DNA of 64,000 nucleotides. It comes from Polaromonas jejuensis NBRC 106434. Lineage in GTDB: Bacteria > Pseudomonadota > Gammaproteobacteria > Burkholderiales > Burkholderiaceae_C. Positions 36,376-45,479 of the stretch are shown here, piece after piece. Position 1 is the stretch's first letter, and each line of letters opens with the position of its first letter. A program made the position numbers and the translations under genes. The stretch lies in NCBI RefSeq assembly GCF_001598235.1, contig NZ_BCYO01000015.1, positions 1-64,000 of the forward strand. Direction: 5' to 3'. The notes beneath the pieces were generated by a model that was not told the origin of the DNA, made no database searches, and saw only the letters and a list, made by a program, of their open reading frames with translations.

Positions 36376-38214
36376 TTACGTCACGACGCGGATTTGATCA
36401 GGCTCTAGCAGCTTGCTGTTGATGAGCTCCGCTCGTGCCCCTTCGGGGTCGGTGGTAAACATTAGGACACGCAGATCCTCCGTCGCGCGCGAGAACGAGA
36501 CATAGGCGAGTTTCTGAGTCAGGGAACGCTGCCGTTCGGTGGGCTCTCCGGCCGTGAGCGGAGTCAGGACCTTGTTAAAGCTGTACTGGTTCCACGCCGC
36601 CTCGACATCGTCATAGACGACCATAACCTTTTCATATTCCTCGCCCTTCACGCCGTGCTGCGTGCTATAGGCCGTGTTGTTGGCAATGTAGCCGGCGTAG
36701 CGGGCGACTGGCCCGGACGTCATTTGGAACAGCGAGTCTGCGAGCCAATCGCCCTTGTCGAGGCCGTGAAGATCCTCGTCGAACGCCTCAACCCGAGGGG
36801 CGCGACCAAGATGCTCGCACAGTCTCTCCGAAGGCTGGATGATCTGCTTGTCGATACAAAAGCGCAGGATGGCGCCGATCGTCTCGGTGCCCCACAAAGC
36901 CTGCAGCTGGCCAATCAGCGCGTTCGAGGTCTCGATCATCAACTTCAGCGACTTTTCGGCGTTCAATCCGTGGACCGCGAAGGCCGGACTGTCACGCCGC
37001 AGCAAATTGATGATCTTGCGACCATCGCCCTGTTCCTGTGCAGTGATCAGAGGGTAAATAGTCGACAGAAGAGGCTTGAGAAGAAAATGCTCTCCAGCCT
37101 CGAAGGCATCTTGCGCGCGCGACGAGGCATAGTCGCCAGTGAAGAGACGGTTGAGATCGGCAAAGCCCAGCCGCCGCGCAATCATTTGACGGGCAAGGAA
37201 GAGCTTCACAACTTCTTCGCGTCCGGTCCAGCCCCAGTCTGCGACCACCGCGTCCATCCGTGCCAGCGCGCGATCAACCTGATCCTCTGAATAGCGCTTG
37301 CGCGGCTCGGTTGGCTCTTCCGCCTTGACCAGTCGAAATTCGACACTGCCTTCACATTCCTTGTTGTCGCCTGCAGCATATTGCTCGACGTCACTGCGAT
37401 AGGCGTTAAGAAGCCGGATGACACTCTTCGAACAGCGGAAATTTTCCGTTTTCGCAATGACCTCGCCCCCCTCAGGTGGCGCGAAGGCCCCGGCGCTCCG
37501 GTCATAGATCTGCTGCCACGGGTCACCAAAATAGCCGATCATCGGTAGACCCGTGCCGGCACAAACGAGATTGAGCCCGGCAACGATGCCCTCGAATGTG
37601 TCCTGCGCCTCGTCGACGAAAATATAAGGGAAACGTAGGCCAGTGATTCGCCTGAAGGTGGCATTCTTTGCAAACAGATAGGTTGCGATCTCGATAATGT
37701 CATCATGGCCGATCTGGCCCTTGCCGTAATCGCTGAAGCTGGTGTCGGCATACTCAAAGAAGTCGACCGAATCGAGGGCGGCATGCGCTGCCGTCAGCCG
37801 CTCGATCTTGGCGCGGGCCTTCTGTGCTTTTTTGCTTTTGCCGCCGTTATCGTCTTCCTTGGCCTTTTCGATAAGGGTCGGGATGCGGCTCTCGCGTAGC
37901 GCCTCCCGAACATCGTCGTGGAAGCGGCTGATCTGCCCCCACAGAAAGCCGTGAAGCGTCGAGACCAAGTAGAGGTCGTCGAACCCCAGCCGTGCTTTGA
38001 TCACCTCGACTGCTCGGTTGGTGAATGTAATACAGGCGATACGCTGACCATGCTTCCTAAGGGCGACTCCCTCGCGATCCCGGATTCGGCTGAGAGCATC
38101 GACCAGCGAGCTTGTCTTGCCCGAACCCGCGCCGGCAATCATCGCGAAGCTACGACGGTCATCTAAGCATTTGTGGACCAAAGCATCCGCTTCGCTTTCA
38201 ACCCTGGCGCCCAT
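36376..38214 (-). CDS. gajB: UvrD-like helicase, Gabija GajB-type
   Basis: A 612-residue SF1A helicase with all core motifs: Walker A AGAGSGKTSS (about 27-36), Ia ACITFTNRAVEVIKARL, II IFVDEAQDTFEG, III IGYFGDPWQQIYD, IV TENFRCSKSVIRLL, V STQHGVKGEEYEKVMVV and VI LAYVSFSRATEDLRVLM. Canonical GajB is about 494 residues; this is longer. ATG 38214 lies one base past the stop of the nuclease gene, so the two are one transcript. The pair fits Gabija, where GajB acts with the GajA nuclease against phage. The wider class 2 OLD family also has this arrangement. Confidence 0.85.
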   Translation of the reverse strand: MGARVESEADALVHKCLDDRRSFAMIAGAGSGKTSSLVDALSRIRDREGVALRKHGQRIACITFTNRAVEVIKARLGFDDLYLVSTLHGFLWGQISRFHDDVREALRESRIPTLIEKAKEDDNGGKSKKAQKARAKIERLTAAHAALDSVDFFEYADTSFSDYGKGQIGHDDIIEIATYLFAKNATFRRITGLRFPYIFVDEAQDTFEGIVAGLNLVCAGTGLPMIGYFGDPWQQIYDRSAGAFAPPEGGEVIAKTENFRCSKSVIRLLNAYRSDVEQYAAGDNKECEGSVEFRLVKAEEPTEPRKRYSEDQVDRALARMDAVVADWGWTGREEVVKLFLARQMIARRLGFADLNRLFTGDYASSRAQDAFEAGEHFLLKPLLSTIYPLITAQEQGDGRKIINLLRRDSPAFAVHGLNAEKSLKLMIETSNALIGQLQALWGTETIGAILRFCIDKQIIQPSERLCEHLGRAPRVEAFDEDLHGLDKGDWLADSLFQMTSGPVARYAGYIANNTAYSTQHGVKGEEYEKVMVVYDDVEAAWNQYSFNKVLTPLTAGEPTERQRSLTQKLAYVSFSRATEDLRVLMFTTDPEGARAELINSKLLEPDQIRVVT

Positions 38215-38215
38215 G

Positions 38216-40321
38216 CTATGCCCCCGCCGCAACAGCGACTGCTGTCGCCGTTGCCGAAGTGAGAGGTGCGCACAGGCGCGCCTCGAGCCAATGCAACCCC
38301 TCGGCAATGTAGCCAGGGACAATCCATTCCTCGTCGCAGGCCAAGATATCCATGGCGAAGTCGGTCTTTTTGAAACTGTCCGACCTAATCCGGTCGTAGA
38401 CATCTTGATAAGCGTCGTCGAGAAGCTCGGGGATGGCGATGCCGATCGACAGCGTGCCGGACCTTAGCAGTCCGAAATTCTCGTAGACAATAGCTTCCTC
38501 CAGGGTTCGGGGGCGGAGCGTCGCCTGGGCAGTGCCATCGGTCACCAGAATATCTGTTTGGAAAGCGATGCAGCGGTCCTTCGCAGCGTGCTGTTTGTCC
38601 GCCGGGGCTAGCGCAATCAGATCGGCGACAGTTGTCCACCCGCACAGCTTCTTGAGAGATGCATTGGATGTTCGCGCGCCCACGACGTCCGCCCGGCAGG
38701 AACTTGGGTAGCCGGTGGGCACCACGGAATCGAGATCCGTGATAACAAGATAGGGAATGTGAAGGAAGCTGAGCAGCCCCTCGAAACGGTGGGCATAAGC
38801 GCCGCCGACCTCCAGGATTGTGAGGTATGTGGTTCGCAGCCGCTTTGCGGCATTCTCTATCATCGCCGGCATGAGGAGCTTTTCGACGGCACCTTCAACG
38901 AGAATGGTCGCATCGGCGAAGAACAGATCGCAGTGCGTCAGACGTAGATAGCGTTTGAGGAAGGCCAGCGATTCCGAGGGCGACACTAGCTTGCCGTCGA
39001 TCGTCTCAACATCCGGCTGGAAAGCCCGAAGGCTGCGAACCGCAGATGCATTGCGGATGCCGGACGCGGCCGTCTCGCCCTCGATATGGCAGCGCTGGAA
39101 ATAGCGGACTTTCTCGAAATCCACGGCCTCCATGATGTGGGAGGAATGGGTGGTGACGACGAGTTGCGGCACGAGGTCAGGTGTGCCGGCCGCCTCGGCG
39201 GACTGATTGATCACCTCCCATATGTTCGAGATAAAGGTCTGCTGCACCTGAGCATGGAGATGGACCTCGGGCTCCTCGATGAAGATCATCAGGCATAGTG
39301 GCCTGTTCTCGGCGGTCATCACCCACTGAGAATGAAAATGTCGGGCCTGAATGGCCATGTAAATGAGATTCTTAAAGCCGAGACCATTGTAGAGTTCTGG
39401 CAGTTCATGCTGCCGGCTGGGATCAACGTAGAGCAGCTCGGTGCTGCCGCGCAACGCAGTTTCAGGACTGAGCGACGAGATGATGCGCAGCTCTCGATCG
39501 TTGATCGACGGAACGCCAAGATGCTTGATGAGCTTGATCAGCGGGTCGAACTGCTTGGCGTAATGATCGGTTAGCTGCCGGTTGTTTTCATCGATCACAC
39601 TGTGCGCATCGGCGGCATGGCCAACCTGCTCGAGATTCTTCCGGTAAAAGGCGGCGAAGGCCGACGAAAGCCGGTTGCTGCGGCTGCTGTCGTCGTCGTT
39701 GATGTTGCGCTGCGCGTCGACGAATTCGACTCGTATGAGATGCTTCAGGAGCCGCTTGCCTTCGTCAGGCTCAAGCTCGCTAGTCACTATCTCCGGTGGG
39801 GTGCCGTCCTGTGATTTCTCGTCGAGCGAGAAATAGCGAACCGTGCAATGGCGCCCAAGATTTCCGTCGATCGCCAGATATTGCGACAGCGCCTTTGCAC
39901 GCGTCCCATCTTCCTGTGCGGGATAGGCGGCGTCATAATGCTCGCGCAACTTCTTTGCATCCTCGATCTCATAGGACAGTCGGATACCGACGCGCGTGAA
40001 GTCCGAAAGCTTGGGCAGCAGCGTGAACACCGTGCCGAACGCGATGCTTTCAGGATCGATGGTGAACCACAAATCGAGGCTAATCTTGGGAAGCCGCTCT
40101 GCATCTCCGATGGCGACAAAGGCGTCGAAATCGGCCATTCGCGCCACTGAGAAGTCGTGAATCTTGAAATCTCGCCCCCCGAGAAAGCAGCGAAAGATTG
40201 CGGTGGCTGACGTCTTGCCGCTGTTATTGGGGCCAACAAAGATTGACTCGCGTTCTTCAATGTCGATCTGAACATTCTCCAACCGCCGGAAATTTCGAAT
40301 GGCGACACCGCTGACCCTCAT
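38216..40321 (-). CDS. gajA: OLD-family nuclease, Gabija GajA-type
   Basis: A 701-residue ATPase-Toprim protein. Walker A VGPNNSGKTS (29-38), the OLD signature-like NGLGFKNLIYM (312-322), Walker B LMIFIEEPEVHLH (344-356) and H-loop TTHSSH (390-395) form the ABC ATPase. The Toprim domain has ILVEGAVEKLL (Glu476) and VITDLDSVVP (Asp529, Asp531). Canonical GajA is about 580 residues; extra sequence is mostly after the Toprim core. GGAGGAGG lies seven bases before the ATG, a very strong ribosome-binding site. It forms a defence pair with the helicase. Confidence 0.87.
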   Translation of the reverse strand: MRVSGVAIRNFRRLENVQIDIEERESIFVGPNNSGKTSATAIFRCFLGGRDFKIHDFSVARMADFDAFVAIGDAERLPKISLDLWFTIDPESIAFGTVFTLLPKLSDFTRVGIRLSYEIEDAKKLREHYDAAYPAQEDGTRAKALSQYLAIDGNLGRHCTVRYFSLDEKSQDGTPPEIVTSELEPDEGKRLLKHLIRVEFVDAQRNINDDDSSRSNRLSSAFAAFYRKNLEQVGHAADAHSVIDENNRQLTDHYAKQFDPLIKLIKHLGVPSINDRELRIISSLSPETALRGSTELLYVDPSRQHELPELYNGLGFKNLIYMAIQARHFHSQWVMTAENRPLCLMIFIEEPEVHLHAQVQQTFISNIWEVINQSAEAAGTPDLVPQLVVTTHSSHIMEAVDFEKVRYFQRCHIEGETAASGIRNASAVRSLRAFQPDVETIDGKLVSPSESLAFLKRYLRLTHCDLFFADATILVEGAVEKLLMPAMIENAAKRLRTTYLTILEVGGAYAHRFEGLLSFLHIPYLVITDLDSVVPTGYPSSCRADVVGARTSNASLKKLCGWTTVADLIALAPADKQHAAKDRCIAFQTDILVTDGTAQATLRPRTLEEAIVYENFGLLRSGTLSIGIAIPELLDDAYQDVYDRIRSDSFKKTDFAMDILACDEEWIVPGYIAEGLHWLEARLCAPLTSATATAVAVAAGA

Positions 40322-41031
40322 AAATAACCTCCTCCACGTTGTAATTAGAGAGCAGTCAATCTCGCTGCCCGCCGTTCAGTAAATGTAACGTCTGTAGAAA
40401 ACACGAAGGGAATCGACTTCTGCGATCGAGAGGAGCACCGTATGAGCGAGATGGGCCACCGCGCGTGCCGGCGTAAGGCCGTCGGCGAACGCTGCGATCC
40501 GATCGAAGGCTACGTGAAGGCAGTGACGTCATTTCGTGCTACGGCAGCCAGCGCACGTCGCGCTTTGAGTGCCGACGAAAACCGCCGCACGCGCAAGTCT
40601 ACGTAACAGTCAACGGGTTACGCCGGCAAGTTGGTTTCATTACCTGAGCCTGGGCAGCCCCGGCACCAGGCTCAATATGCAACCCAGCGCACCGCAAAGC
40701 TGCCGGTCACCTACAGCCGCTGATGGCCGCAACCAGTAGTCTGAGCTACAAATTTTAGCGGCTGCTCCCGCTGCGCTGCGGTCATTCCAGGAACAAGTCA
40801 TGACTGACCGCTCAGGGTAATACTACGCAGTCGCACCCTCCACAATGACCGCCAACATGACAAAGTTGCTGCAACGGCCAAGGTTGATTCATCGCGGTTT
40901 CTCATGTCGGTCCCGGTGAGTTCATTGCACATCAGATGCCCGGCATCGCCGTCGGTTACTATCGCTATGGGCCGGCCCCATTGCCGGCCACGTCGCTCGG
41001 ACGGTTCCGGGCGCTTACGTGAAAGTTCATC
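40322..41031. other. Gap upstream of the Gabija-like genes
   Basis: No certain gene is seen in these 710 bases. A 54-codon basic frame at 40442-40606 (+), MSEMGHRACRRKAVGERC at its start, follows GAGAGGAG and is divergent from the nuclease gene; it could be a small protein. A hairpin with an 8-bp perfect stem, GAGCCTGG with CCAGGCTC (40646-40673), follows it and may terminate it. The right part up to 41031 looks non-coding. Confidence 0.35.
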
Positions 41032-42240
41032 ATGACCGCTGCTTCAGGCAAGCGCCGCTTTGCGCGCATCGACCGCCTTCCTCCCTACGTCTTCAACATC
41101 ACTGCCGAGCTCAAGCTTGCCGCGCGCCGGCGCGGCGAGGACATCATCGACATGAGCATGGGCAACCCCGACGGCGCGACGCCCGCGCACATCGTGGCCA
41201 AGCTCACCGAGGTCGCGCAGCGGCCCGACACCCACGGCTACTCGGCCAGCAAGGGCATCCCGCGCCTGCGCCGCGCCATCGCGCAGTGGTACCAGAGCCG
41301 CTACGGCGTCGAGATCGACCCCGACAGCGAGGCCATCGTCACCATCGGCTCCAAAGAGGGCCTGGCGCACCTGATGCTGGCCACGCTGGATCGCGGCGAC
41401 ACGGTGCTGGTGCCCAACCCGAGCTACCCGATCCACATCTACGGCGCGGTGATCGCGGGCGCCGACATCCGCTCGGTGCCGGTCGCCCCCGGCATTGATT
41501 TTTTCGCGGAGCTGGAGAAGGCCATCCGCGGCAGCTATCCCAAGCCCAAGATGATGGTGCTGGGCTTTCCGTCCAACCCCACGGCGCAGTGCGTGGAGCT
41601 CGACTTCTTCGAGCGCGTGGTCGCGCTGGCAAAGAAACACGACATCCTGGTGGTGCACGACCTGGCTTATGCCGACATCGTGTTCGACGGCTGGAAGGCG
41701 CCATCCATCATGCAGGTGCCGGGCGCCAAGGACGTGGCGGTGGAGTTCTTCACGCTGTCCAAGAGCTACAACATGGCGGGCTGGCGCATCGGCTTCATGG
41801 TGGGCAACCCCGACCTGGTGGCTGCGCTGGCGCGCATCAAGAGCTACCACGACTACGGCACTTTCACCCCGCTGCAGGTGGCGGCCATCGCCGCGCTGGA
41901 GGGCGACCAGCAGTGCGTGCAAGAAATTGCCGCGCAGTACCAGAGCCGGCGTGACGTGCTCTACAAGGGGCTGACCGAAGCGGGCTGGCCGGTGGACTGC
42001 CCCAAGGCTTCGATGTACATCTGGGCCCGCATCCCCGAGGCCTACCGCAAGCTCGGTTCGCTGGAGTTCGCCAAGCAGCTGCTGGAGAAGGCCAAGGTCT
42101 GCGTCTCGCCGGGCATCGGCTTTGGCGACCAGGGCGACGACTTCGTGCGCTTTGCCTTAATCGAGAACGAGGCCCGCATCCGCCAGGCCGTGCGCGGCAT
42201 CAAGGCCATGTTCAAGGCCGATGGCGTGCTGAAAGGGTAG
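41032..42240 (+). CDS. alaC: AlaC-like PLP aminotransferase
   Basis: A 402-residue fold-type I aminotransferase. Features: [10 protein letters not shown], the [20 protein letters not shown] segment, [19 protein letters not shown], and the PLP-lysine motif [15 protein letters not shown] (Lys about 243). It resembles glutamate-pyruvate aminotransferase AlaC, which makes alanine from pyruvate. ATG 41032 follows a weak ribosome-binding site. Good codon match with the core genome marks the right end of the island. Confidence 0.9.
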   Translation: MTAASGKRRFARIDRLPPYVFNITAELKLAARRRGEDIIDMSMGNPDGATPAHIVAKLTEVAQRPDTHGYSASKGIPRLRRAIAQWYQSRYGVEIDPDSEAIVTIGSKEGLAHLMLATLDRGDTVLVPNPSYPIHIYGAVIAGADIRSVPVAPGIDFFAELEKAIRGSYPKPKMMVLGFPSNPTAQCVELDFFERVVALAKKHDILVVHDLAYADIVFDGWKAPSIMQVPGAKDVAVEFFTLSKSYNMAGWRIGFMVGNPDLVAALARIKSYHDYGTFTPLQVAAIAALEGDQQCVQEIAAQYQSRRDVLYKGLTEAGWPVDCPKASMYIWARIPEAYRKLGSLEFAKQLLEKAKVCVSPGIGFGDQGDDFVRFALIENEARIRQAVRGIKAMFKADGVLKG

Positions 42241-42504
42241 CGGCCTGCATCGCCCAGCTGCGCGGGCTCGGTGATCTGGCCCCTCTTGTGATGCAGGGCA
42301 TTACAAGAGGGCCGGCAGGCTTTGCATGCCCGCTTGGGGGTGTGCGTTGCCGGCTGGCGCCAGAAAAGCCAATGGCATCGGGCTCAGGCGGATGTTTCCG
42401 CAAGCGCCATGAGAGGAGAAAAAAGAAGTGGGTCGCAAGCGGCCCACTTTGCTTCAGCTTCATCCGGTGAATTCATCAAACCCCGGCGAAGCGAGTTGCA
42501 ACCG

Positions 42505-42948
42505 TTATTGCGTTGCCGGCGTCACCACCGTTTCCACTTCGCGAAGCACGCCACCGCTGGCAACACTGCCATCTATTTTGACCTGACCCTCAATACGGGC
42601 CCGGCAGGCTGCCTGGTCGTCGCTGGTCTTGAAGGCATCGCAGCGTTTGAGGGCATTGGCGGCGTATTGCTGCGAGTCTCCAGTGCCCAGCTTGCCGGCC
42701 CGCTTGGCGGCCTGGGCGCTTTTGACCTCTTTGATGCAGGTGGCCCGGTCCTGCTGGGTTTTGCCGCTGTTGCAGGCGGTCATTTCGCTTTTTGCGTTAC
42801 CCGTGGCGTCAATGCCGGTGGTGCCTGAAGCGATTTGTGCCGTGGCGGACAGGGCCAGCAGGGCCGTCAGTCCGAAACCGGCGGCACTTTTACCCCAGCG
42901 GTTTAACCAGAGGCACCGTTGGGTATGGGAAGGGCTTGAAAAAACCAT
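42505..42948 (-). CDS. Secreted hypothetical protein with four Cys
   Basis: A 147-residue protein. Residues about 20-40 (SAAGFGLTALLALSATAQIA) form an export signal. The mature part has four Cys (EMTACNSG, ATCIKEV, KRCDAF, AACRARI) in a regular spacing that suggests two disulfides. I recall similar proteins in Comamonadaceae without known function. It is divergent from the MFS transporter gene. Confidence 0.7.
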   Translation of the reverse strand: MVFSSPSHTQRCLWLNRWGKSAAGFGLTALLALSATAQIASGTTGIDATGNAKSEMTACNSGKTQQDRATCIKEVKSAQAAKRAGKLGTGDSQQYAANALKRCDAFKTSDDQAACRARIEGQVKIDGSVASGGVLREVETVVTPATQ

Positions 42949-43171
42949 GACCTAACTCCTTGTGGGAATCTCGATGAATCAAGTCTGGCCCGCCGGGCCG
43001 GTTTGTCATGACAGGAAATGCACCGGGCAAGCCGTGCCCCGTGCCGATTCGCCTGTAGGACAAGGCTGGCAGAGGGCGGGACGCCTGGGCGCTGATGGCT
43101 TGCAGGCGCGCGGACCGGGACGGCCCGACATGCCATTTGATGAAATAATCAGGGTTAACCCTTAATTTTAA

Positions 43172-44380
43172 ATGAGCACTTCGACCGAGCCCCAGACCCC
43201 AGCCTCTTCCGAAAAAATGCCGATTGCCCTGCTGGCGCTGGCGGCGGCCGCATTTGCCATCGGCACCAGCGAGTTTGTCGTGATGGGCTTGCTGCCCGAA
43301 GTCGCCACCGACCTGGGCGTCACCCTGGCCCAGGCCGGCCTGCTGGTGACCGGCTACGCGCTGGGGGTGGTGGTGGGGGCACCGGTGTTTGCCGTGGCCA
43401 CGGCGCGGCTGCCGCGCAAGGCCACGCTGATCGGGCTGGCCACACTGTTTGTGCTCGGCAACCTGCTGTGCGCGCTGGCCCCGACCTACGCCCTGCTGAT
43501 GGCCGCGCGGGTGGTCACGGCGCTGGCCCATGGCACCTTCTTTGGCATTGGCTCGGTGGTGGCGGCCGGTCTGGTCGCGCCCAACAAGCGCGCCCAGGCG
43601 ATTGCGCTGATGTTCACCGGGCTCACGCTGGCCAATGTGCTGGGCGTGCCGCTGGGCCGCATCATTGGCGAGCATTACGGCTGGCGCATGAGTTTTGCGG
43701 CCATCGTGGTGATGGCGCTGGCGGCCGTGGCCTCGCTGGTCATGCTGCTGCCGCGTCAGATCGCTATGCAGCGCGGCAACATCCTGCGCGAATTCAGCGT
43801 GCTGGCCGATGGCCGCGTGCTGCTGGCGCTGGCCACCAGCGCGCTGGTGTCGGCCAGCCTGTTCGTGGTGTTCACCTACATAGCACCGCTGCTCACCCAG
43901 GTCAGCGGCTTTTCCAGTAACGCGGTCGCGCCCGTCCTGCTGGTGCTGGGCGTGGGCCTGACGATTGGCAGCACGGTGGGTGGCCGCCTGGGCGACCGCC
44001 GGCTGGTGCCGTCCACGCTGATGGTGCTGGGCCTCAACGCGCTGGTGCTGGCGCTGCTGCATTTTGTGCTGCCGGTGGGCGCCCTGACGGTGGCGGTGCT
44101 GCTGGTCTGGGCCGCGCTGTCGTTCGCGCTGGTGCCCCTGCTGCAGACGCTGATCGTGCGCCATGCCGCCAGCGCGCCGAATCTCGCTTCCACCCTGAAT
44201 CAGGGCGCCTTCAACCTGGGCAATGCCAGCGGCGCCTGGATTGGCAGCGGCATGCTGGCGGCGGGCGCGCCCCTGGCCGACCTGCCCTGGGTCGGGGCGG
44301 TGATCACCCTGGGCGCGCTGGCGCTGGCGGCCTGGAGCAGCCGGCTGGGCGAGCGCAGAGGCATCGCGCAGCCCGCCTAG
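43172..44380 (+). CDS. MFS transporter, DHA1/AraJ-like
   Basis: A 402-residue transporter with 12 predicted membrane helices. The N-terminal TSEFVVMGLLPEVATDLGV matches DHA1-family exporters such as AraJ and PbuE, and motif A-like GRLGDRRLVP lies between helices 8 and 9. The likely role is drug, sugar or nucleoside efflux; no substrate is indicated. ATG 43172 has no strong ribosome-binding site. Confidence 0.88.
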   Translation: MSTSTEPQTPASSEKMPIALLALAAAAFAIGTSEFVVMGLLPEVATDLGVTLAQAGLLVTGYALGVVVGAPVFAVATARLPRKATLIGLATLFVLGNLLCALAPTYALLMAARVVTALAHGTFFGIGSVVAAGLVAPNKRAQAIALMFTGLTLANVLGVPLGRIIGEHYGWRMSFAAIVVMALAAVASLVMLLPRQIAMQRGNILREFSVLADGRVLLALATSALVSASLFVVFTYIAPLLTQVSGFSSNAVAPVLLVLGVGLTIGSTVGGRLGDRRLVPSTLMVLGLNALVLALLHFVLPVGALTVAVLLVWAALSFALVPLLQTLIVRHAASAPNLASTLNQGAFNLGNASGAWIGSGMLAAGAPLADLPWVGAVITLGALALAAWSSRLGERRGIAQPA

Positions 44381-44388
44381 GCTTGCTT

Positions 44389-44444
44389 GCTACCTATTTG
44401 ATAGCTGATTGCGCAGGATGGGCGGGCGCCAGGCCCTGTTTTTG
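44389..44444 (+). repeat. Interspersed repeat, copy C
   Basis: GCTAC-CTATTTG-ATAGC followed by TGATTGCGCAGG and GCGCCAGGCCCTGTTTTTG. It lies immediately after the MFS stop and before the convergent 3' end of ureD. Confidence 0.7.
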
Positions 44445-44488
44445 TCTGAAAACATCGCGGCGTGCGCGGCGCTGCGACCCGTGGGCCG

Positions 44489-45319
44489 CTACGTGGCCCA
44501 GATGCGGGGTGGGTGGCTGCCCAGCGACCAGAGTTCGGTGCGCCAGGCCTGCCAGACATTCCTGAGCAACTGCATGGCCGGCTCGACGAGCGGCGCCAGC
44601 ACGCGCAGCACAATCACTTCGGCGTTCGGGCTGGTGGCGCCCGCGGTGTCGCTCAGCGCGTGGCTGTCGGCCAGCCCACGCGCGATGTCCAGCAGGGCCT
44701 CGCGCCGCGCACGCGCCATCGCCGAGCCGGCGACAAAGAACAGCGAGGCCATGCAGCGATGGCCGGCCATGCCCAGCGGGCTGTCCAGCAGAAGCGGGTC
44801 GGCCGAGTCGATGCGGCCGCGTTCCAGCCAGCGGCCCGGCACCTCGATATGCTGCAGCAGGCTGCCGCGCTCAAAGGGCTGGCCGGCTGCGGGCAGCCCC
44901 AAGGCGGTGATGTCCCAGCCCAGCAGTTCGGCGCCGGGGGCCAGCGTCATGGTCAGGCGGTTTTCCGCCAGGCAGCCGCTGTAGCAGATCGCCTCCAGCG
45001 GCAGCCACTCCATGCGGGCACCGGCGTCCAGGCTGATTTGCGTGCGCTGCAGCGCGGGCTCGCCGCTGGAACGGTAAAAGCGCGTGGCGCCGGGGGTGGT
45101 GACCAGGCCGTGCGCCCCGGTGGCTACATGGAATTGCAGGTCCAGCGTGTCGCCGCCGACCAGCCCGCCGGGTGGATGCACGATGACGTTGTGGCAGATG
45201 GCCTCGCCCTCCGGGTAGAGGCTTTGCAAAATTCGCAGGGGGCCGCTGTGGCGAAAGTGGGCAATGGTCTTGTCGGCCTGCCGTGAATAGTCGAGTGCCA
45301 GCGTTGCGTTCCAGGTCAT
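44489..45319 (-). CDS. ureD: Urease accessory protein UreD
   Basis: A 276-residue UreD, the scaffold that docks UreF-UreG on apo-urease. Diagnostic blocks: VIVHPPGGLVGGDTLDLQFHV, TTPGATRFYRS, WLPLEAICYSG and GWDITALGLPAAG. In relatives ureD lies directly before ureA, so its place here, 32 kb away on the same strand and flanked by repeat copies C and D, is unusual. No second ureD is seen in the window. ATG 45319 is chosen by family alignment from memory. Confidence 0.95.
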   Translation of the reverse strand: MTWNATLALDYSRQADKTIAHFRHSGPLRILQSLYPEGEAICHNVIVHPPGGLVGGDTLDLQFHVATGAHGLVTTPGATRFYRSSGEPALQRTQISLDAGARMEWLPLEAICYSGCLAENRLTMTLAPGAELLGWDITALGLPAAGQPFERGSLLQHIEVPGRWLERGRIDSADPLLLDSPLGMAGHRCMASLFFVAGSAMARARREALLDIARGLADSHALSDTAGATSPNAEVIVLRVLAPLVEPAMQLLRNVWQAWRTELWSLGSHPPRIWAT

Positions 45320-45363
45320 GGGCCAAGTTTAGCGTGGACCCGTGCCTGCCCAGGCGGCCTTCA

Positions 45364-45411
45364 GCTATTAATTGGATAGCTTCTGGCGCTTTGCAGATAA
45401 GGGCTGCAGCC
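45364..45411 (+). repeat. Interspersed repeat, copy D
   Basis: GCTAT-TAATTGG-ATAGC followed by TTCTGGCGCTTT and ATAAGGGCTGCAGCC. It lies in the 160-base gap between ureD and cphA. Confidence 0.7.
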
Positions 45412-45479
45412 ACTTTCTGCATAAAATTTTATCGCCGCAACCTGCTGCAAGGCTGCGGCGATACGGAGAAGAGGCGCTG

